Of a DNA stretch of 64,000 bases, positions 54,402 through 63,616 are shown in pieces. Source of the stretch: Sporosarcina sp. BI001-red (GTDB taxonomy: Bacteria; Bacillota; Bacilli; Bacillales_A; Planococcaceae); the NCBI RefSeq assembly GCF_003384035.1, contig NZ_QQAK01000013.1:1-64000 (forward strand). The letters are read 5' to 3'. The notes under the pieces were generated by a model, which was not told where the DNA came from, did no database searches, and was given only the letters and a program-made list of their open reading frames with translations. Every line of letters begins with the position of its first letter. The first letter of the stretch is position 1. The translations under genes were made by a program, and so were the position numbers.

Positions 54402-55691
54402 ATGAAACAACTTGCAGGAGGCATTCAATGGGCAGTATTTTTAATGGCTTCATCCATCGCTGCACCGATTGCAATCGCGCATGTATTTGGAATGGATTCG
54501 GGGGATACTGCCCTGTTTTTACAACGGACCATTTTTGTATTAGGAGTTGCCTGTCTGTTACAGGCATTCTTCGGCCATAAGTTGCCGATCAATGAAGGCC
54601 CTGCTGGTTTGTGGTGGGGAATCTTCGTCGTATATGCGGGAATGGTGGGTGTATTTTATAGCACTCCCCATGATGCGTTACAGGCACTTCAAAGTGGCAT
54701 GCTATACAGTGGGATATTGTTTATTATCCTTTCAGCGGCAGGGGTCATAACAAAAATGAAGAAACTGTTTACGCCCGCTATTACGTTCACGTATTTAATG
54801 TTGCTGATTTTGCAATTGAGCGGAACATTTATAAAAGGCATGGTAGGTGTGGAAAATGCAGAAGATGTGATCGACCTTCGTGTTGTAACGGGTAGCTTAC
54901 TTGTACTAATTATCACATTTGGTGCGATGGGCAACAAAAGAAAATGGATATCTAAATACGCTGTATTGCTATCCATTGTTTTAGGTTGGGCAATTTTTGC
55001 AGTTCTTGGACGTGCACCTAGTGTAGGAAGCATCTCCGATTCTATCATTGCACTACCCAAAATGTTTGTCTACGGCCCGCCTGTTTGGGATAGCGGTGTT
55101 GCAGTGACTACTGTTTTCATAACACTGTTGTTAATCGCAAATATGTTAGCGTCTATTCGGGTCATGGAAAATTTACTTAAACAGAAGTTTTCCATAAAAG
55201 TGGAGGATCGTGTTCGCCAAGGTTCTTTTGTTTCAGGTATCAACCATTTACTATCTGGGGTATTCTCTGCAATTGGTCCGGTTCCGATTTCAGGAGCTGC
55301 AGGTTTTGTTGGAACAACTGGTATTGTCTCTATCCTGCCTTTCATCGTTGGAAGTGCATTGATTGTTGTGATTACGTTTTTCCCAGCTATTATGGCTGTT
55401 TTTGCTGCGTTGCCAGCACCTGTTGCATATGCTGTAACCTTTGCGATATTCACGAAGATGGTGTCTATGGCGTTTTCAGAACTTGATGAAGATCCAGAAA
55501 AAGAACGTGCGAGAAAAGCAGTTGCGATTGGTTTGATGACGGGAGTCGGAATTATGTTTGTCCCTTCAGCAAGCTTTGCTCAATTACCAGCTGTTCTTGC
55601 TTCTGTATTATCTAACGGGTTAATTACAGGAACAATTGTAGGAATTGTCGTGGAACAATTGTCTCTTCGACGAAGTAAGCATCAGTTATAA
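54402..55691 (+). CDS. NCS2-family purine/pyrimidine permease (YwdJ-like)
   Basis: The 429-residue membrane protein has about twelve to thirteen helices and the NCS2-type region FSAIGPVPISGAAGFVGTTG. The substrate is a nucleobase or related compound and is not fixed by sequence. ATG at 54402 follows TTGGAGG. It is divergent from the GTPase gene. Confidence 0.83.
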   Translation: MKQLAGGIQWAVFLMASSIAAPIAIAHVFGMDSGDTALFLQRTIFVLGVACLLQAFFGHKLPINEGPAGLWWGIFVVYAGMVGVFYSTPHDALQALQSGMLYSGILFIILSAAGVITKMKKLFTPAITFTYLMLLILQLSGTFIKGMVGVENAEDVIDLRVVTGSLLVLIITFGAMGNKRKWISKYAVLLSIVLGWAIFAVLGRAPSVGSISDSIIALPKMFVYGPPVWDSGVAVTTVFITLLLIANMLASIRVMENLLKQKFSIKVEDRVRQGSFVSGINHLLSGVFSAIGPVPISGAAGFVGTTGIVSILPFIVGSALIVVITFFPAIMAVFAALPAPVAYAVTFAIFTKMVSMAFSELDEDPEKERARKAVAIGLMTGVGIMFVPSASFAQLPAVLASVLSNGLITGTIVGIVVEQLSLRRSKHQL

Positions 55692-55772
55692 TCTTTTTCT
55701 TTCCATGTTTGTGTTCACTCCATTAACGGGAATAGTCGTTAGAGTTGAACGTGAAACGAGAGGGAGATACTT

Positions 55773-56966
55773 ATGAAGCTGACAACAGGACAAACATATT
55801 GGGATAAAACAGTTAAACCAACTTCAAGTTTTCCATCACTTGAAAATGACTACCATTCAGATATTTTAATTATAGGAGGTGGAATGTCTGGAACACTAGC
55901 TGCATTTAAATTAGCATCTACAGGAAAAAAAGTAACAGTCATCGACCGTGCTGAAGTGGGGAAAGGGAGTAGCTCAGCCAATACTGGGCTTCTTCAGTAT
56001 GCGAGTGACACGATGTTCTCTGAGTTTGTAGATAAGATTGGTGAAAAAGAGGCGTTCTTATTTTATAAAATGTGTCTGGAGTCGATGGATGAATTAACAG
56101 AAATTGCATCAAAATTACCTGAAACTACAGGTTATCGATTACGTGACAGTATTTACTATGCGTCTACGCCCGATGATGTGGATAAATTAAAAAGGGAATA
56201 CAGTTTTTTAGAAAAATATGATTTTCCAGCAGAGTATTTAGATCATCAAAAGTTGTTTGAGGAATATGGAATCGAAAAGCCAGCAGCATTGCGTACGTGG
56301 CACGACGCTGAAGTGAACCCTTATCAATTCATACAAGCGTTGACTGCAGAAAACTTAAAAATGGGCGTTACGTATTTTGAACATACTGCTGTCGATATGG
56401 ACTCATTGACTGAAACCGCAATCATGACGGATTGCGGTAAGAAGGTTTCCTTCGAATCGATTATAATCGCAACAGGGTACAGTAAGCTATACAGCGAGCT
56501 GAACGGCAAAGCGCAAATGAATCAGACATTTGCGATTGCGACAAAACCGATAGAAGGTGAGTTTTGGAAAGATAATGTGATGGTGTGGGAAACCAAGAAG
56601 CCATATTTATATTTCAGAACGGCACCAGGAGGCAGAATGATTGCAGGTGGATTAGACGAAGAATCGAGTGACTTGTACGATGATCCAGAATTGATCCAAC
56701 GAAAAGGTCAGGAAATTTTAGATGAGATTAAAGAAATGTTTCCGAGGTTAGATGTGGAAATTGACGATGCATGGAATTCGTTATTTGGTATTTCTAAAGA
56801 TGGATTGCCTTTCATGGGGGCTTCGCCTCATCAAGACAATGTCTACTATTTGCTTGGATTTGAAGGGAATGGGACATGTTATTCAATGGCAGGTGCTTCA
56901 ATCATTCAGGATTTACTTGACGGGACGCCTAATCCATACGCACACATTGTCCGGCCGAGTCGATAA
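55773..56966 (+). CDS. FAD-dependent amino-acid/amine oxidase-like protein (DAO family)
   Basis: The 397-residue protein has the dinucleotide motif IIGGGMSGTLAAFKLA, the GSSSANTGLLQY segment that contacts FAD, and the C-terminal GLPFMGASPHQDN and GFEGNGTCYSMAGA. It resembles glycine/D-amino-acid oxidases and gamma-glutamylputrescine oxidases. The substrate is unknown. GAGAGGGAG precedes ATG. Confidence 0.88.
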   Translation: MKLTTGQTYWDKTVKPTSSFPSLENDYHSDILIIGGGMSGTLAAFKLASTGKKVTVIDRAEVGKGSSSANTGLLQYASDTMFSEFVDKIGEKEAFLFYKMCLESMDELTEIASKLPETTGYRLRDSIYYASTPDDVDKLKREYSFLEKYDFPAEYLDHQKLFEEYGIEKPAALRTWHDAEVNPYQFIQALTAENLKMGVTYFEHTAVDMDSLTETAIMTDCGKKVSFESIIIATGYSKLYSELNGKAQMNQTFAIATKPIEGEFWKDNVMVWETKKPYLYFRTAPGGRMIAGGLDEESSDLYDDPELIQRKGQEILDEIKEMFPRLDVEIDDAWNSLFGISKDGLPFMGASPHQDNVYYLLGFEGNGTCYSMAGASIIQDLLDGTPNPYAHIVRPSR

Positions 56967-57013
56967 AAAACGTTCGAACCTGTCATTATTATGACTAGTT
57001 CGAACGTTTTTTA
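56965..57013. terminator. Bidirectional terminator
   Basis: AAAAAACGTTCGAAC pairs with GTTCGAACGTTTTTT around 19 bases. Confidence 0.93.
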
Positions 57014-57021
57014 GTTAGATT

Positions 57022-57864
57022 TCAGAAATTCAATCCTGCGAATGTATTGCCGCCTTCAATTGTTCCAGTTTCAAAACCTTTATAAAACCAATCTTGGCGC
57101 TGTTTGGAAGTTCCGTGTGTAAAGCTTTCAGGTACAACATATCCTTGGGAACGTTTTTGGATCGTATCGTCACCGACAGCACTCGCTGCGGTCAACGCTT
57201 CTTGCAAGTCACCTTTTTCGAGTAAATTCTTTTGCTTCGCACGACCTGCCCATACGCCGGCATAGTAATCAGCTTGCAATTCAAGTCGTACGGAATATTT
57301 ATTGTATTCTTCTTTGCTCAAACGGTTGCGTAATACATTCATTTTATCGCTAGTTCCAAGCTGTTTTTGCACGTGGTGCCCGATTTCATGAGCAATGACG
57401 TAAGCCATGGCAAAGTCACCAGGGGCTTGGAAATTCGATTTAAGTTCATCATAAAAACTTAAATCAATATATAACTTCTCGTCACCTGGGCAATAGAAGG
57501 GGCCAACTGCTGAACTTGCTGAACCACAAGCAGATTGCACACTGCCCGTATACATGACCAGTGTTGGGTCTTCATACGTCATACCTTCTTCTGTAAACAC
57601 TTCAGACCACACATCTTCCGTATCTGCAAGAACAACTGAGACGAAGTCTGCCAGCTCTCGTTCCTCTGCCGTTTCTTCATAAGGTTGGGTTTGAGCTGTA
57701 TCTTCCCCAGAGATTGAACCTAGTAACTCAGACGGATCGCCACCTAGAAATAGAACAACGAGTGCAATGACAATGGTTCCGATTCCTCCTCCGACAATAG
57801 CTGTTCCGCCTCTTCCGCGTCGATCTTCAACGTTTGTACTTTCTCTGCGTCCGCGCCATTTCAT
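57022..57864 (-). CDS. Membrane-anchored neutral zinc metallopeptidase (YpfJ-like)
   Basis: The 280-residue protein has a short cytosolic N-terminus, one hydrophobic segment (about 24-44) and a zinc-peptidase domain with HEIGHHVQ, the paired Cys of SACGSASSAVGPFYCP and SFTHGTSKQRQDWF. This is the putative neutral zinc metallopeptidase family. The substrate is unknown. AAGGGG lies eight bases before ATG at 57864. Confidence 0.88.
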   Translation of the reverse strand: MKWRGRRESTNVEDRRGRGGTAIVGGGIGTIVIALVVLFLGGDPSELLGSISGEDTAQTQPYEETAEERELADFVSVVLADTEDVWSEVFTEEGMTYEDPTLVMYTGSVQSACGSASSAVGPFYCPGDEKLYIDLSFYDELKSNFQAPGDFAMAYVIAHEIGHHVQKQLGTSDKMNVLRNRLSKEEYNKYSVRLELQADYYAGVWAGRAKQKNLLEKGDLQEALTAASAVGDDTIQKRSQGYVVPESFTHGTSKQRQDWFYKGFETGTIEGGNTFAGLNF

Positions 57865-57965
57865 AAGCATAACCCCTTGTATTCAATAATGAGTGCAGTA
57901 GTTCTTAAGCGTTATATACCCATAATTGGAGCGAACGTATCCTGCTAGTAGAAAAAGCTTGTGAT

Positions 57966-58380
57966 TCAGTGTTTGTTCAGTTTCTAGATGGAATAATTCA
58001 ACGTCCATGTAAACGAAAACCAGCCCATGTAAGGGATAAGTAATTTTCCGGCCACTTTGTCAACCTTGTAAAATTCATAAGCGGTTAACGAGATCTTGGC
58101 AAACAGAGCAGTCATCTCAATAAGCGCAGTTCCTCGTAGGTTCCATTTAAAAAAGAGAAAGGAGCATATATAGTTTAATCCTAATTGGAGTTCATAAGGA
58201 GTCAGGATTTTTTGCAGTTCTGCTCGATACTTCGCATACCCCACCAATCCATATCAAGAAGTCCAGGCAATTGGAAATACAAAAGAGGGTTGGGCTGAAG
58301 GAGGGTTTTTCCAGTTGTGTTCTTATTCGCTGATTCGAAACGGTAAAACGGATCTTACCTGAGATGAATAGGATAAGGTG
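57966..58380 (-). pseudogene. Degenerate tspO (TspO/MBR family)
   Basis: On the minus strand LEKPSFSPT is followed, after a frameshift near 58287, by FVFPIAWTS, a TGA, then YGLVGYAKYRAEL, LQLGLNYICSFLFFKWN and LLIPYMGWFSFTWTLNYSI, a TAG, then KLNKH and TGA. These are the hallmark TspO segments KPSF-P, WT-LY-LMG, N-FF and LNYSIW-LN. Three lesions (one frameshift, two stops) make it dead. It fills most of the 514-base gap between the peptidase and SIMPL genes. Confidence 0.85.
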
Positions 58381-58384
58381 AAAG

Positions 58385-59047
58385 GTGAAAATAAGCACAG
58401 AAACAGAAAGGGTGAAAGAACTGAGCGAACAACAACGTCAGACAATGATTGTCACGGGGACTGGAAATGTAACCGGGAAACCAGATTTGGTCACGATTCA
58501 GCTAGGCATTACGACACGTGCAGAACAATTAGCTGATGCCCAGGCTGAGAATACTAAACGCTCGCAGTCAGTAATAGATCACCTTTCCACATTAGGAATC
58601 CGAAACAACGAAATTCAGACATCATCTTATACAGTTTCTCCCCAATATGATTACGTCGATGGACAGCAGCGTTTTCGAGAATACGAAGTCCAGCATCAGC
58701 TCCATGTAATTGTGAAGGATATTCCGAAAATCGGAGAAATCATTGACGCTGCAGTGCAATCAGGTGCAACTGAAGTATCTTCTATTCAGTTCGGAATTGA
58801 AAATTCATCAGAACTTTATGAACAGGCACTAAGTGAAGCGTTCCATAATGCACAAGCGCATGCTCTTGCGTTAGCACAAGCGGCTGACGTTGTACTGAAT
58901 CAGATACCTGTGAATATCCATGAAGGTATAAAAAGTGAAGCTAGACCATTCGCGGTTCAAATGACAAAAATGAGCGCTGTTCCGCGAATTGATCCGGGGG
59001 CATTAGAAATCCAAGCAACTATTACAGTAACGTTTAGTTATCGCTAA
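58385..59047 (+). CDS. SIMPL-domain (DUF541) protein
   Basis: The 220-residue protein MIVTGTGNVTGKPDLVTIQLGI onward (from about residue 21) is a typical SIMPL domain, with YTVSPQYDYVDGQ and a C-terminal ALEIQATITVTFSY. No signal peptide is seen, so it is probably cytosolic. The function is unknown in Bacillales. GTG at 58385 follows AAGGTGAAAG. Confidence 0.83.
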   Translation: MKISTETERVKELSEQQRQTMIVTGTGNVTGKPDLVTIQLGITTRAEQLADAQAENTKRSQSVIDHLSTLGIRNNEIQTSSYTVSPQYDYVDGQQRFREYEVQHQLHVIVKDIPKIGEIIDAAVQSGATEVSSIQFGIENSSELYEQALSEAFHNAQAHALALAQAADVVLNQIPVNIHEGIKSEARPFAVQMTKMSAVPRIDPGALEIQATITVTFSYR

Positions 59048-59212
59048 AAATTCTTTGGAATATATTACAAACCCCTTGGGGATACTGGGGTTCTAGAGAA
59101 ATGTCACATTTTCTTCATTTCATGTCTTACTGTTTCTGTCCAAAAGATGATATAGTAGAATGAAGGAAATATGTCTTCTCACTTCTTATCATTCTTTAAA
59201 GGATGCGAACTT

Positions 59213-60127
59213 ATGCAAAAAACAATGGAGCGAACGCTCGAAAAAGACCAGCAATCGTCGACGCTTGCTAATGATCTTAAATATTTATTTAAAGGTCCTG
59301 TGTTAATTGCAAATATTCTTCCTGTTTTTGCAGGGTTTTGGCTTGCTATCTATTTCTATGGTGGCACATTTGCTGAATACATTTCACTTTTCTTCTTAAC
59401 AATGGCAGGCAGCACGATGCTTATGGCCGGGGCACTTACGTTAAATAACTGGTACGAAGTTGACCTGGACCGAGTGATGGCTCGTACTCAAAATCGACCT
59501 ACTGTAACCGGGAATATTTCTATGGCGACCATTCTGAAAATCGGGATTGGGTTATCGATAGTAGGTGTACTCCTGTTATATGCTGCTGCACCAAGCGCAG
59601 CCATTTATGGGTTTATAGGTTGGTTTACGTATGTCGTCCTATATACGATGTGGTCGAAGCGGAAGTACACACTAAATACGGTTATCGGGAGTGTATCAGG
59701 CGCGGTCACCCCGCTTATCGGATGGGCAGCGGTAGGACCGTCTTATCACATGGTACCGATTGTTTTGGCAATTGTGCTGTTCATCTGGCAAATGCCGCAC
59801 ACATTCGCAATTGCGATTAAGAAAGTGGATGAGTACCGTGCAGCAGGTGTTGCGATGCTACCGGTAGTTAAAGGAATTCCGATGACCAAGCGTCAGTCGA
59901 TCGTCTATACCGCGTGTCTTTTACCACTTCCTTTCTTCTTAGCAGCATTCGGCACAGGTTTCATCGTGCTAACTACGGTTATGAACATCGGTTTCTTCAT
60001 CCTAGCTCTCGCAGGATTATTCATGAAAGACGATTACAAATGGGCACAATGGTTGTTCCTATATTCCGTCAATTACATGACCATTTTCTTCATGTCCATG
60101 ATCCTCATGACTACTTCAATTCTTTAA
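59213..60127 (+). CDS. ctaB: Protoheme IX farnesyltransferase (heme O synthase)
   Basis: CtaB adds a farnesyl group to heme B, making heme O for cytochrome oxidases. The 304-residue UbiA-family protein has about nine helices and NNWYEVDLDRVMARTQNRP, then KRKYTLNTVIGSVSGAVTP. ATG at 59213 follows AAAGGA; the frame to 59171 lacks a ribosome site. ctaA and the oxidase genes, usually adjacent in bacilli, are not in the window, so this may be a second copy or an isolated gene. Confidence 0.94.
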   Translation: MQKTMERTLEKDQQSSTLANDLKYLFKGPVLIANILPVFAGFWLAIYFYGGTFAEYISLFFLTMAGSTMLMAGALTLNNWYEVDLDRVMARTQNRPTVTGNISMATILKIGIGLSIVGVLLLYAAAPSAAIYGFIGWFTYVVLYTMWSKRKYTLNTVIGSVSGAVTPLIGWAAVGPSYHMVPIVLAIVLFIWQMPHTFAIAIKKVDEYRAAGVAMLPVVKGIPMTKRQSIVYTACLLPLPFFLAAFGTGFIVLTTVMNIGFFILALAGLFMKDDYKWAQWLFLYSVNYMTIFFMSMILMTTSIL

Positions 60128-60137
60128 CTAGATAGAG

Positions 60138-60174
60138 AAAAGGCAGAGTGCATACGCGCTCTGCCTTTTGTGTT
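60138..60174. terminator. Bidirectional terminator between ctaB and ypsA
   Basis: AAAAGGCAGAG pairs with CTCTGCCTTTT. Confidence 0.92.
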
Positions 60175-60176
60175 TG

Positions 60177-60746
60177 TTAAAAATCCATAAAGGAATCTTG
60201 CTCAGCACGCTGGATATCTTCTGCAATCAGTTGCAAATCATCTGCAGAAATCGTTAAGACTTCATACGGTTGCTGCTCCGCAAATTGTTCAGCCATCCGC
60301 TTCATGAACTTCGGCGATCCATCGTTCTCTTCGTCGTAAACGACAAGCAAACCATCCGAATTTCTCAGTAAAAACTTATCCCGCTCGATGAATTGCCATG
60401 GCGCTTCATAAGGACGTTTCGTCAAACTCACTTGATAGTCTGCTATAAGCTGAAGCTCTTCGTAATCTTGCTTTTTCACATCATTCCAATTTTTATCCTG
60501 CTCTAAAAAGGGGGTAATGAGTGCTAGTTGAAGACTAGGAAAAGTATCTCTTAACTCATCCACGACTTGTCCAGCCCACGTTTCACACCCAGGCTGACCG
60601 CTAATAATAACCCATTCCAATCCGTTCTCAACGAGCCCCTGAAGCCTGTCTGTTAATGCTCTTTTTATAATAGCAATGCCAGGGTGCTTGGCATCGAAAA
60701 TACCAAGCTCATGGGGTTTATAGCCAGTAACAATTACTCGTTTCAT
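60177..60746 (-). CDS. ypsA: YpsA-family SLOG-fold protein (DUF1273)
   Basis: The 189-residue protein has MKRVIVTGYKPHELGIF, the glycine-rich ISGQPGCETWAGQV typical of the SLOG nucleotide-binding fold, and FLLRNSDGLLVVYDEE. YpsA in B. subtilis is linked to cell division control. It starts 15 bases after the EF-G-like gene, so they are probably co-transcribed. Confidence 0.9.
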   Translation of the reverse strand: MKRVIVTGYKPHELGIFDAKHPGIAIIKRALTDRLQGLVENGLEWVIISGQPGCETWAGQVVDELRDTFPSLQLALITPFLEQDKNWNDVKKQDYEELQLIADYQVSLTKRPYEAPWQFIERDKFLLRNSDGLLVVYDEENDGSPKFMKRMAEQFAEQQPYEVLTISADDLQLIAEDIQRAEQDSFMDF

Positions 60747-60761
60747 AAAAACTCTTCCTTT

Positions 60762-62714
60762 CTACTCGACTTCACAATGCATGGCATCTTTAGCTTCTCG
60801 CCAGGGGACCGCGTACCCTTTGCCTTTTGCACAAAACACCGATGAAGACGAGTAATCAGGATCGACCGATTTGTCGTACCCGATGCGTTCTCCTACTTCT
60901 TCTGGATTGTGACAATGGCCATATCCATCCATTGTCAGAATAAGAACTCCTTTGCCGCCAGTGTATGAAGCAAATTCTGTACTATAATTCATGAATGTTG
61001 CAACTGGGACACGACCAGTTACAATCGTATGGTTCCCAGAAGTTTCAGGTGCATCAAAATTCCCATGAGCCGTTTGAATGTCTGTCAATGCACGTCCAAT
61101 ATGATCACTATCAATTTTCATCTTAAATTTATAATAAGGTTCAAGAAGGAGATTCTCAGCTTGTTCCAAACCTTGTCGAAGAGCACGAAACAGAGATTCT
61201 CTAAAATCGCCACCAGAGGTATGCTCATTATGGGAACGTCCTGTTAATAACGTAACCGAAATATCGGTAAGGGGGGAACCTGTTAAGATCCCGTGATGGT
61301 CGCGTTCAAACAAATGCTTTTCAATCACACGTTGGTGACCAGGGGATAGGGCGTCCGTATGGCAACGTGACGTAAAGTGAATGCCTGAACCGCGCTCAGC
61401 AGGTTCCATTTTGACGTGTACTTCGGCATAATGTTTTAGCGGTTCAAAATGACCGTATCCTGTGACTGTCGAAGTTATTGTTTCTTTATAAAGAATAGTG
61501 GGAGTTCCAAACGTAATTTTCATATTGAACCGTTCAAGGACAATATGTTGCAATACTTCAAGTTGGATCACACCCATAACCCGGATTTCAATTTCTTGGC
61601 TATGCTCATTCCATACCGCATGTAGTGTTGGATCTTCAGCATCGAGCATGTTGAATACGTTCCAAACGTCTTTACTAGAATAGGATGAATCATGCTGGAC
61701 AGCGGCTTTAAGTGCAGGAATCGAATTGAATGAATTTCGTTCGTCTTGAAGACCAATCATGTCACCAGCAGTTGCATTTGTTAGTCCTGTTACAGCAACC
61801 AAATCACCAGCAGTTGCTTCAGAGATTGCTGTAAACTTAGATCCGCTATACACCCTGATTTGTGTCACTTTTTCAGAAAGGCCACCCACCGTTAACTCAT
61901 CTCGTACGTGTAGAGTTCCGGTTGAAACTTTTAGATACGTAATACGTTGTCCATTTTCATCATGGCGAATCTTATAGACGGATGCGGTAAAGGGCTTACG
62001 ATCATCGTCCGTATCTGGTCGATCTATGAGATTTACAAAAGAAGAAAAGAAAGGCTCGATGCCGATGTCCTTTAATGCGGAGCCTTTACCAGTCGGAAAG
62101 ACTCTTCCGTCCTGTACTTGTGTCTTCAACGTTTCCATCCAAATCGTTTCATCATAGCCTGTTTCTAAATATTGATTGAGTAACACTTCATCTCGCTCCG
62201 CAAGCCATTCCACCAATTCTTCAGACATTGTTCCATCATTTGCGATTTGTCCCAAGTCGAAACAATTTACAGACAACGCTTCTTGCAGTTCGTTCATAAT
62301 GGCAGCTTCATCAGCTGTTTCCCGATCCATCTTGTTCATAAATAAAAATGTGGGAACCTTTGCATCTCGCAGCAATTGCCAGACCCGTTCTGTATGCCCT
62401 TGGACACCGTCAACAGCACTCACTAATATAATCGCAGCGTCCATTACTTGAACAGCGCGTTCCATCTCAGGGGAGAAGTCGGTATGCCCCGGAGTATCGA
62501 TTAATGTAAATGCGCTTCCCTCATACTCAATCTCCGCCTGTTCCGCAAACACAGTAATTCCACGTGCGCGTTCAATCGAATGATTATCCAAAAAAGTATC
62601 TTGATGATCCACCCGACCACGTTCCCGTATCTGTTTCGTCAAGAAAAGAAGTTGTTCTGAAAAAGTTGTTTTCCCCGCATCCACATGCGCAAGAATTCCT
62701 ATTGTTTGTTTCAT
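60762..62714 (-). CDS. EF-G/TetM-like ribosomal GTPase
   Basis: The 650-residue protein has G1 AHVDAGKTT, G3 DTPGHTDF and G4 NKMDRE and the five-domain layout and length of ribosomal protection proteins such as TetM, including LLEPYYKFKM. The domain IV loop that expels tetracycline in TetM (YSPVSTPADFR) reads RSHNEHTSGGDFR here, so the key Pro-Val-Ser is missing and the loop looks more like EF-G. Tetracycline resistance should not be assumed. The ribosome site is weak. ypsA follows. Confidence 0.85.
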   Translation of the reverse strand: MKQTIGILAHVDAGKTTFSEQLLFLTKQIRERGRVDHQDTFLDNHSIERARGITVFAEQAEIEYEGSAFTLIDTPGHTDFSPEMERAVQVMDAAIILVSAVDGVQGHTERVWQLLRDAKVPTFLFMNKMDRETADEAAIMNELQEALSVNCFDLGQIANDGTMSEELVEWLAERDEVLLNQYLETGYDETIWMETLKTQVQDGRVFPTGKGSALKDIGIEPFFSSFVNLIDRPDTDDDRKPFTASVYKIRHDENGQRITYLKVSTGTLHVRDELTVGGLSEKVTQIRVYSGSKFTAISEATAGDLVAVTGLTNATAGDMIGLQDERNSFNSIPALKAAVQHDSSYSSKDVWNVFNMLDAEDPTLHAVWNEHSQEIEIRVMGVIQLEVLQHIVLERFNMKITFGTPTILYKETITSTVTGYGHFEPLKHYAEVHVKMEPAERGSGIHFTSRCHTDALSPGHQRVIEKHLFERDHHGILTGSPLTDISVTLLTGRSHNEHTSGGDFRESLFRALRQGLEQAENLLLEPYYKFKMKIDSDHIGRALTDIQTAHGNFDAPETSGNHTIVTGRVPVATFMNYSTEFASYTGGKGVLILTMDGYGHCHNPEEVGERIGYDKSVDPDYSSSSVFCAKGKGYAVPWREAKDAMHCEVE

Positions 62715-62794
62715 CTATGTACCCGCCATTTCACTAAGTCGTTGTATGGACAGTATAGCACCAACACGATTTCAGATGAAATACGGAATGTCTT

Positions 62795-63130
62795 TTATCG
62801 CAAGTGTAACCATATCCAAAAAACATGAAATCCAGATAGGACTGCATAAAGTCCAACTGTAAATTGAAGAAGTCTTTGCACGATCCTTGAACGAGCAACA
62901 ACCGGTTGAAAAGTAAATAGGACTAATGGAAATACAACCTTTACAAAATAAAATCCCAAAACACTATATTCATACACATAGTCCATCACTGGATTCGCTT
63001 CCTCAATCAGCTCAAAACGTAATCCGAAATCGGTAGCCAGCGCATCGAATAGAGACATTCCTAACAGCAGCCAAAGCAAGCGATTCGAACCAACTGAAAT
63101 AAAACCTTCAATTCTTTTCACATCTTCCAT
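62795..63130 (-). CDS. DUF5658-family small membrane protein
   Basis: The 111-residue protein has three membrane helices with LFDALATDFGLRFELIEEANPVM between the first two, matching DUF5658. The function is unknown. It stands upstream of the EF-G-like gene on the same strand, with its own leader. Confidence 0.75.
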   Translation of the reverse strand: MEDVKRIEGFISVGSNRLLWLLLGMSLFDALATDFGLRFELIEEANPVMDYVYEYSVLGFYFVKVVFPLVLFTFQPVVARSRIVQRLLQFTVGLYAVLSGFHVFWIWLHLR

Positions 63131-63616
63131 AGAAACTCCCCATTCTGATAGGCATTGCTAGTAGCATGCATAACAAAAAGATCGTCTATACAAGGAGCTG
63201 AAATTCTATCCCTCAGATATGCGCTTATCTGAAACAGATGGCAGCATAGGTAATTATGTGGTTCTAAACTTAAATGTAATTTATTGCAGAGATGAAAATT
63301 TAATACAATATCTTATGCGTGTTAATAAAAAGATAGACTGTTTTACTCAATTCGCATATTAGCAAAAGTGTTTTTTAAGGTGAAAATTAAATATTGTGAA
63401 TAAGGTTAGGAGATTCATTGGGAATTTGATACAATTTAACTGGGATGATGAACTATTAAGTTATACAAACCGTTAGATTTACGGAGTGTATATAAAATTA
63501 GAAAAATAGCGGTTTGTTTAATTCTAATGTGTCTCATTGTTACCTATCCATAGGGGAATGAAAAAATAAGGTAAGGAATTTGAGTTGGAACAAACTAAAA
63601 GAGAGAGTGGATAATT
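63131..63616. other. AT-rich intergenic region, 486 bases
   Basis: No convincing gene, RNA or repeat is seen. A short frame at about 63496-63552 encodes KIRKIAVCLILMCLIVTYP and stops; it looks like a signal peptide but has no proper start or ribosome site, so it may be the remnant of an exported protein gene. Confidence 0.5.

Noticed and set aside
60762..62714. Calling the GTPase a tetracycline resistance gene
   Set aside because: The diagnostic domain IV loop of TetM is not conserved and there is no mobile element context.
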